Source: JBHEBG01 sp046557915
GTDB lineage: Bacteria > Bacteroidota > Bacteroidia > Flavobacteriales > Flavobacteriaceae
Assembly: GCF_046557915.1 (NCBI RefSeq)
Contig: NZ_JBHEBG010000001.1
Coordinates: forward strand, 1,798,001-1,862,000
DNA length: 64,000 nucleotides
Direction: 5' to 3'
Both the position numbers and the translations under genes were made by a program. A model generated the notes under the pieces. The model worked only from the letters and a program-made list of their open reading frames with translations. It made no database searches and had not been told where the DNA came from. Shown piece by piece: positions 58,686 to 64,000 of this stretch (positions within the stretch are counted from its first letter, which is position 1; every line of letters begins with the position of its first letter).

Positions 58686-60893
58686 TTAGTCCCTACGTGG
58701 CTTACGATCTCTATTTCTATCGTTTCTTCCACGATCGCGGTTATCGCGTGGTGGTCTTTCCTTGAATCCTTCTGGTTTTGGCAATAAGGCCTTGCGGGAT
58801 ACTTTTTCTTTTCTGGTCCTTGGATCTACACCGAAGTACTTCACGTCAAAGACATCGCCCATGTTAACTACATCGGTAACATTTTCCGTACGTTCCCAAG
58901 CCAATTCGGAAACGTGTAGTAGCACTTCATTGCCAGGAGCTTCAACATATTCCACTACCGCACCAAAATCCAATATTTTAATCACCTTAACCTCATAGGC
59001 ACTGCCTACATCTGGTTTAAAGGTAATGGAATCTATCTTTGCCAATACAGCGTCAATACCTTCTTGATCGGTTCCTAAAATCTCAACTAGGCCTTCTTCT
59101 GTAACCGGATCTTCATTGATTACTATGGTGGTGCCCGTGGTTTTCTGTAATTCTTGAATCACTTTACCGCCAGGACCAATAAGAGCACCGATATATTCAC
59201 CAGGAATGGTAGCTGTTACCATTTTAGGTGCATGTGCCTTAACGTCGGCATTTGGTTTTTCAATGGTATCGGTAAGTTTGCCCAGAATATGCAAACGTCC
59301 GGCTTGGGCTTGCTTTAAGGCATTTACCAAAATTTCGTAAGAAAGCCCCTTTACCTTAATATCCATCTGACATGCGGTAATACCGTCGGCAGTACCGGTT
59401 ACTTTAAAGTCCATGTCACCTAGATGATCTTCATCTCCTAAAATATCCGATAATACTGCGTATTTTCCGGTTTCAGCATCGGAGATCAACCCCATAGCAA
59501 TTCCAGAAACGGGTTTCTTTAGTTGTACCCCGGCATCCATAAGTGCCATAGTTCCGGAACATACTGTAGCCATTGAGGAAGAACCGTTAGATTCTAAAAC
59601 TTCCGAAACTACACGTACGGTATACGGACAATCTTCGGGAATCATTCCTTTTAAGGCCCTTTGCGCCAGGTTTCCGTGCCCTACTTCCCTTCTAGAGGTA
59701 CCACGTATGGGTCTTGCCTCACCTGTGGAGAAAGGAGGAAAGTTGTAATGTAGGTAAAAAGTCTCTTCACCCTCAAAAGACGGCATATCTATTTGGTTGG
59801 CCTCCCTAGATGTTCCTAAGGTTACCGTAGCCAATGCTTGGGTTTCACCTCTGGTAAATATAGCAGAGCCATGAGTGGAAGGCAAATAATCTATTTCGCA
59901 CCATATAGGACGTATCTCATCTGTTTTTCTACCATCCAATCGCAATCCTTCATTTAAGGTAAGATCCCTAACCGCCGCTTTTTCTGCTTTATTATAGTAT
60001 TTGGAGATCAAATCGCCAAAATCTTCCAATTCTTCCTCGGAAAAACTTGTCTTTATCTCTTCTTTTATTTCGGAAAAGGCAGTACTTCTTTCGTGTTTGG
60101 CAGAACCGGCTTTGGCAATGGCGTATACTTTATCATAAGCCATTTCATGGATTTTTTGGGCCAATGCCTCTTCTTCCCTTTCACCTTCGTACTCACGAAC
60201 CTCTTTTTTTCCAAAGGCTTCCGCTAATTTTATTTGGGCGGCACATTGTACTTTAACGGCTTCATGGGCAAATTTAATGGCCTCAACCATTTCTTCTTCC
60301 GAAATTTCACCCATTTCTCCCTCTACCATCATCACGGAATCCATAGATGCACCGATTACCATATCGATATCGGAGTCGGCCAATTGAGCTCTGGTTGGGT
60401 TAATAATAAATTTCCCATCTATTCTACCCACTCTTACTTCCGAAATTGCGCATTCAAATGGAAAATCGGAAAGTTGTATGGCTGCAGATGCTGCCAGTCC
60501 GGCCATAGCATCTGGCATTACATCCTCGTCATGGGACATTAATTGGATCATCACTTGGGTTTCCGAATGATAATCTTTTGGGAAAAGCGGACGCAATACA
60601 CGGTCCACCAAACGCATGGTTAAAACTTCACCATCACTAGGACGCGCCTCTCTTTTGAAGAAACCTCCAGGATAACGGCCAGAAGCTGCAAATTTTTCTC
60701 GGTAATCTACCGTTAAGGGTAGAAAATCCAGGTCACTTTGTTTGTAATTGGAAACTACAGTACATAGTAGCATACATTTTCCGGATTGCACAACAACAGA
60801 ACCATGGGCCTGTTTTGCCAATTTTCCGGTTTCGATAGAGATTTCCCTACCATCACCGAGGTCTATGACCTCTTTAAAAACTTTTGGAATCAT
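58686..60893 (-). CDS. pnp: Polynucleotide phosphorylase
   Basis: Phosphorolytic 3'-5' exoribonuclease of RNA turnover. The 735-residue protein has two RNase-PH-like domains (first ~10-230; second ~310-540, with the ISDAE and LGDEDHLGDMDFKV catalytic-region blocks), a KH domain (IGPGGKVIQELQ near 570) and an S1 domain (~625-695). It ends in an unusual Arg/Asp/Asn-rich tail of about 30 residues (repeats of RDN/RDR). It lies downstream of rpsO, as in many bacteria, but a terminator separates the two. Confidence 0.96.
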   Translation of the reverse strand: MIPKVFKEVIDLGDGREISIETGKLAKQAHGSVVVQSGKCMLLCTVVSNYKQSDLDFLPLTVDYREKFAASGRYPGGFFKREARPSDGEVLTMRLVDRVLRPLFPKDYHSETQVMIQLMSHDEDVMPDAMAGLAASAAIQLSDFPFECAISEVRVGRIDGKFIINPTRAQLADSDIDMVIGASMDSVMMVEGEMGEISEEEMVEAIKFAHEAVKVQCAAQIKLAEAFGKKEVREYEGEREEEALAQKIHEMAYDKVYAIAKAGSAKHERSTAFSEIKEEIKTSFSEEELEDFGDLISKYYNKAEKAAVRDLTLNEGLRLDGRKTDEIRPIWCEIDYLPSTHGSAIFTRGETQALATVTLGTSREANQIDMPSFEGEETFYLHYNFPPFSTGEARPIRGTSRREVGHGNLAQRALKGMIPEDCPYTVRVVSEVLESNGSSSMATVCSGTMALMDAGVQLKKPVSGIAMGLISDAETGKYAVLSDILGDEDHLGDMDFKVTGTADGITACQMDIKVKGLSYEILVNALKQAQAGRLHILGKLTDTIEKPNADVKAHAPKMVTATIPGEYIGALIGPGGKVIQELQKTTGTTIVINEDPVTEEGLVEILGTDQEGIDAVLAKIDSITFKPDVGSAYEVKVIKILDFGAVVEYVEAPGNEVLLHVSELAWERTENVTDVVNMGDVFDVKYFGVDPRTRKEKVSRKALLPKPEGFKERPPRDNRDRGRNDRNRDRKPRRD

Positions 60894-61054
60894 AAATTTT
60901 AATTAAAGCCATTTTAGGCTTGTTAAACAATGGTCTTCCGACATACTGGTCGGATTGTGTTGTGTTGTTGTGTGGACCAATGAAAAACTATGTGCAAGCT
61001 TTTTGTGTTTGCCCCAAAACCTAATTGGGGACTTTGAATGGTAACTTAAAAAAA

Positions 61055-61075
61055 GGGGGAAGCTAAGCTTCCCCC
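61055..61075 (-). terminator. Terminator between rpsO and pnp
   Basis: GGGGGAAGCT and AGCTTCCCCC form a near-continuous 21-bp palindrome. On the minus strand it is followed by a run of T. It is just after the rpsO stop, so pnp likely has some expression independent of rpsO or by readthrough. Confidence 0.85.
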
Positions 61076-61081
61076 AACGAA

Positions 61082-61351
61082 TTATTTTCGTATTCCCAAT
61101 TCCTTTATAATTGCCCGGTATCGAGTAATATCTTTTTTCTTTAAATAATCTAAAAGACTTTTTCTTTTTCCCACCAGTTTAACCAGTGAACGTTCTGTAT
61201 TAAAATCTTTACGGTTTTTCTTTAAGTGCTCCGTTAAATGGTTGATACGATGTGTAAACAAAGCTATCTGTCCTTCTGCGGAACCTGTGTTTTTTTCTTC
61301 ACCGCCGTGTTTCTTAAAAATTTTGGCCTTTACTTCTTTTGTTAAATACAT
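61082..61351 (-). CDS. rpsO: Ribosomal protein S15
   Basis: Small 30S subunit protein that binds 16S rRNA early in assembly. Its 89 residues are the standard length. The GSAEGQIALFTHRINHLTEHL segment (key residues Gln27, Arg33 region) and LVGKRKSLLDYLKKKD block are diagnostic. It is monocistronic or with pnp by readthrough: a strong terminator follows it and a good Bacteroidota promoter precedes it. Confidence 0.97.
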   Translation of the reverse strand: MYLTKEVKAKIFKKHGGEEKNTGSAEGQIALFTHRINHLTEHLKKNRKDFNTERSLVKLVGKRKSLLDYLKKKDITRYRAIIKELGIRK

Positions 61352-61404
61352 TCCAATATTAGTTTAATGATTTTTATGTATTTGATTGATTTTCAATCAG
61401 GCCG

Positions 61405-61438
61405 CAAAGATAGAAATATTTTTATAATCTAAACCCAA
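61405..61438 (-). promoter_or_regulatory. Bacteroidota-type promoter of rpsO
   Basis: On the minus strand, TATCTTTG (61405-61412) is an exact TAnnTTTG -7 element and TTTGG (61435-61439) supplies a -33 element about 23 bp upstream. The leader to the rpsO ATG is about 50 bases. This is the best promoter seen in the window. Confidence 0.7.
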
Positions 61439-61514
61439 ACAACACTTTTTTATAATTCGATTAAACTTTTTCCACTAACCATGGTCTCACTACTAAACTT
61501 TAAATGATTGTATT

Positions 61515-62387
61515 ATGAAAAAAAGTCTCAAAACCAGAAACATTACTGTGCTCTTGCTAACAACAATAATATTGTTTTTATCGTGTAGCAAGGAAGATAC
61601 TACCGATGTTGGTACGGAAACAACAGCAGAAGAGGTAATCAGTGCCACGGAACTTAAAGTAAGCGACGAAGCCGAACTTATTTCTGAAGAAGTCACTACC
61701 ATTGCCGAAGATGTGTACGAGGCCGATGAAATTTCAACAGTTTCCAAGGTGTTCTATAGATCGGGTTATCTTCCCGATTGTGCTATCGTAACTACCATAC
61801 TGACCGATACCACTAAGGAAAAGACCATCGATTTTGGTGAAGGCTGCGAATTGCCCAATGGAAACATTTTAAGTGGGGTCATATTTTTAAGTTATGCCAA
61901 GGATATGGAAATGGCTACCAAGACTATTGCACTTTCATTGATCGATTTTACTTTTAACGGTGTGGCCGTGGAAGGGAACGCGTCTGTTGTAAGAACCAGG
62001 GAAAATACCAATGGCAATCCGCAGTCCGATGCCGTGGCTAGTTTTAGCGGATTGTGGCCAGATGATAGTACCGCTAGTTTTACCGGAAATAGAACCAGGG
62101 AATGGATAGCGGGTTATGGCTCCGGATTTTGGGGAGATAATGTATTCCTAATTTCCGGAATGGGTACTTATACTGGAAAACTGGGCAATGTGTTCAGTAA
62201 AGAGATCATTACCCCTTTACGGAAAGAAGCTGCGTGTAGGTTTATTGTAAGCGGGGTGTTGGAGATTTCTAGGAACGATGCCACGGCAAGCTTGGATTTT
62301 GGTGATGGCAGCTGCGATGCTACAGGAACCTTAACGCATCCGGATGGGACTACCTCGGAAGTCTTTTTAAGGCGATTTTTGAAGTAG
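61515..62387 (+). CDS. Hypothetical lipoprotein, 290 residues
   Basis: Not recognised. Lipobox FLSC at residues ~21-24 follows a hydrophobic signal, and the mature protein starts SKEDTTD, an acidic sequence consistent with a Bacteroidota surface-exported lipoprotein. Residues ~40-75 are Glu/Ser-rich. The remainder is beta-rich with a conserved-looking DFGEGCELPNG and LDFGDGSCDATGTLTHPDG pair that suggests an internal repeat of a short Cys/Gly motif. It is an isolated gene between the rpsO promoter and a bidirectional terminator. No function can be proposed. Confidence 0.75.
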   Translation: MKKSLKTRNITVLLLTTIILFLSCSKEDTTDVGTETTAEEVISATELKVSDEAELISEEVTTIAEDVYEADEISTVSKVFYRSGYLPDCAIVTTILTDTTKEKTIDFGEGCELPNGNILSGVIFLSYAKDMEMATKTIALSLIDFTFNGVAVEGNASVVRTRENTNGNPQSDAVASFSGLWPDDSTASFTGNRTREWIAGYGSGFWGDNVFLISGMGTYTGKLGNVFSKEIITPLRKEAACRFIVSGVLEISRNDATASLDFGDGSCDATGTLTHPDGTTSEVFLRRFLK

Positions 62388-62402
62388 GTAATACTAAAAA
62401 TG

Positions 62403-62429
62403 AAAAGGCCCGCGATTCGCGGGCCTTTT
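62403..62429. terminator. Bidirectional terminator, lipoprotein / accD
   Basis: AAAAGGCCCGCG (62403-62414) and CGCGGGCCTTTT (62418-62429): a 12-bp perfect stem with a 3-base loop and T runs outward on both strands. It serves both convergent genes. Confidence 0.9.
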
Positions 62430-63290
62430 TTATGATCTGATAGGATTGTTCTGAATAAGGTCTATATATAAGTTGATGTGTTTTTTAAGGTCTTTACGAT
62501 GCGAGATAAAATCTAAAAAACCATGTTCTTGAAGAAATTCAGAGGTTTGAAAACCTTCTGGAAGTTCTTGTCCGGTAGCTTCCTTAACAACACGTGGGCC
62601 GGCAAATCCAATTAGGGCGCCCGGTTCTGAGATGTTGATATCGCCCAACATAGCGTAGGAAGCTGTAGTTCCCCCGGTTGTAGGATCTGTAGCCAAAGAT
62701 ATATATGGAATACCTGCCTCCGCCAACTGTGCCAACTTAGCCGAAGTCTTGGCCAATTGCATAAGGGATAGGGCAGCCTCCATCATACGAGCACCACCAG
62801 ATTTCGAAATCATTAGGAAAGGGATCTTCTTTTTGATAGAATAATCAATGGCCCTAGCTATTTTTTCCCCTACAACGCTACCCATGGACCCTCCGATAAA
62901 ACTAAAGTCCATACAGGCAATTACAAGATCTTTCCCTTGTGATTTTCCTATTGCGGTTCTAACAGCATCCTTTAAACCGGTTTTTTGCTGTGCAGCCTTT
63001 AAGCGATCCGTGTATTTTTTGGTGTCTTCAAACTTAAGCGGGTCTTTGGCGGTAAGCTTGGGATCTAATTCCTTATACTTATTATCATCGAATAGAATTT
63101 CAAAATATTCCTTGCTACCTATCCTTACATGGTAATCATCTTCCGGGCTAACATAAAAGTTCTTAGCCAGTTCTTCCGATTCCACAATTTTACCGGTAGG
63201 GGATTTGTACCACAATCCCTTTGGAGTATCTTTTTTCTGTTCCGTGGCGGTTTGTATTCCTTTTTCTGTTCTCTTAAACCATGCAGTCAT
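62430..63290 (-). CDS. accD: Acetyl-CoA carboxylase carboxyltransferase subunit beta
   Basis: Half of the carboxyltransferase that makes malonyl-CoA for fatty-acid synthesis. The 286-residue protein contains GSMGSVVGEKI, SGGARMMEAALSLMQ (residues ~165-180) and DPTTGGTTASYAMLGD, the acyl-CoA binding blocks of AccD. The N-terminal zinc ribbon is present in outline (GLWYKSPTGKIVESEEL and NFYVSPEDDYHVRIG) but all four cysteines have been replaced, so it cannot bind zinc in the usual way. It lies downstream of fbaA (34 bp) on the same strand. Confidence 0.94.
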   Translation of the reverse strand: MTAWFKRTEKGIQTATEQKKDTPKGLWYKSPTGKIVESEELAKNFYVSPEDDYHVRIGSKEYFEILFDDNKYKELDPKLTAKDPLKFEDTKKYTDRLKAAQQKTGLKDAVRTAIGKSQGKDLVIACMDFSFIGGSMGSVVGEKIARAIDYSIKKKIPFLMISKSGGARMMEAALSLMQLAKTSAKLAQLAEAGIPYISLATDPTTGGTTASYAMLGDINISEPGALIGFAGPRVVKEATGQELPEGFQTSEFLQEHGFLDFISHRKDLKKHINLYIDLIQNNPIRS

Positions 63291-63324
63291 AAGCTAAAAA
63301 TTAAGTTAGGAGTACCGTTACGGG

Positions 63325-64000
63325 CTATAAGGTATTTACATTATTTAAATCTTCAAAAGCCTTTTTTAGGCGTTCAACAAAGGTCTTTTCACCTTCTCGC
63401 AGCCAGACCCTGGGATCGTAGAATTTTTTGTTTGGCTCATCACTACCATTTGGATTGCCAATCTGCGACTGCAAATAATCTTTCTTGTCCTGCACATAAT
63501 CCCTAACACCAGATAAATAGGCATATTGCAAATCGGTATCTATGTTCATCTTAATAACACCGTAACCGATGGCTTCCCTTATTTCTTCTACAGTAGATCC
63601 AGAACCACCGTGAAATACAAAATCGATGTGGTTATGCTCAACACCGTATTTATCGGAAATATATTCTTGCGAATTTTTAAGAATTTTAGGGGTAAGTTTT
63701 ACATTTCCTGGCTTATACACCCCATGTACATTTCCAAAAGCCGCGGCTATGGTAAATTTAGGACTTATTTTGGATAGTTCCTCATAAGCATAGGCTACCT
63801 CCTCGGGTTGGGTATATAGTTTGGAATCATCAACGTCCGAATTGTCCACCCCATCTTCTTCGCCTCCTGTAATCCCCAGTTCAATTTCCAAGGTCATACC
63901 CATTTTGCTCATTCTGGAAAGGTAACCTTTACAGATCTCAATATTTTCCTCGATAGGTTCTTCCGATAGATCTATCATATGAGAACTGAACAATGATTTT
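63325..64000 (-). CDS. fbaA: Class II fructose-bisphosphate aldolase (3' part)
   Basis: Zinc-dependent aldolase of glycolysis/gluconeogenesis splitting fructose 1,6-bisphosphate. Only the C-terminal ~225 residues are in the window; the frame is open at the right edge. Seen are SSHMIDLSEE (a known start of a conserved block), TLEIELGITGGEEDGVDN, AAAFGNVHGVY with the zinc His, FHGGSGS, and YGVIKMNIDTDLQ. These define the class IIA (FbaA) type. accD follows on the same strand after 34 bp. Confidence 0.95.
   Translation of the reverse strand, partial: KSLFSSHMIDLSEEPIEENIEICKGYLSRMSKMGMTLEIELGITGGEEDGVDNSDVDDSKLYTQPEEVAYAYEELSKISPKFTIAAAFGNVHGVYKPGNVKLTPKILKNSQEYISDKYGVEHNHIDFVFHGGSGSTVEEIREAIGYGVIKMNIDTDLQYAYLSGVRDYVQDKKDYLQSQIGNPNGSDEPNKKFYDPRVWLREGEKTFVERLKKAFEDLNNVNTL

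Overview
The window is chromosomal DNA of a member of the Bacteroidota, most likely a marine, polysaccharide-degrading Flavobacteriaceae. The basis is a SusC/SusD pair, a 287-residue primary sigma factor, TAnnTTTG-type promoter elements, FtsZ with a very long acidic tail, an AccD without zinc-ribbon cysteines, and many lipoprotein glycoside hydrolases. The genus is not determined.

Region 1 (1-11500) is the division and cell-wall (dcw) cluster: murE (3' end), mraY, murD, ftsW, murG, murC, ftsQ, ftsA, ftsZ, then a YqeY-like gene, a DksA/TraR zinc-finger gene and tRNA-Arg(TCG). It is followed by a 97-bp-period repeat interrupted by a run of 98 N.

Region 2 (11858-38991) is carbohydrate catabolism. 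A GH20 hexosaminidase, a GH29 fucosidase and a sulfatase lie at its left edge. The core is a xylose-oriented polysaccharide utilisation locus: xylB-xylA-Na+/sugar symporter to the left; a LacI regulator; then susC, susD, a duplicated-domain surface glycan-binding lipoprotein, GH16, GH26, an MFS sugar porter, cytoplasmic GH43 beta-xylosidase, a second GH26, a PhyH-type dioxygenase, a Gfo/Idh oxidoreductase and a second LacI paralogue. GH26 contains the known beta-1,3-xylanases, so a marine beta-1,3-xylan (or mixed beta-1,3/1,4-xylan) substrate is the leading inference. The xylB and susC upstream regions share a mirrored operator and a second conserved block.

Region 3 (39008-50363) is a compact minus-strand operon of 13 genes below a Crp/Fnr-type regulator. 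It has no textbook counterpart that I know. It encodes a flavodoxin-fold reductase, a small outer-membrane-like protein, an unknown protein, a DUF2721-like membrane protein, a fusion of a Rieske domain to a thiamine-diphosphate enzyme, two small membrane proteins, a ferric-reductase-like membrane protein fused to a second Rieske domain, a membrane-anchored Cys/His-motif protein, a K+ channel, a Na+/H+ antiporter, an outer-membrane protein and a Pycsar-effector-like (DUF5706) membrane protein. This is the best candidate for an undescribed system.

Region 4 (50609-55144) is a complete cyanophycin set: synthetase, divergent cyanophycinase and isoaspartyl dipeptidase. Region 5 (55148-64000) is housekeeping: YpdA-like reductase, CBS protein, rpe, rpoD, pnp, rpsO, an unknown lipoprotein, accD and fbaA (3' part). 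Most transcription units end at clear hairpin terminators, which support the unit boundaries given.
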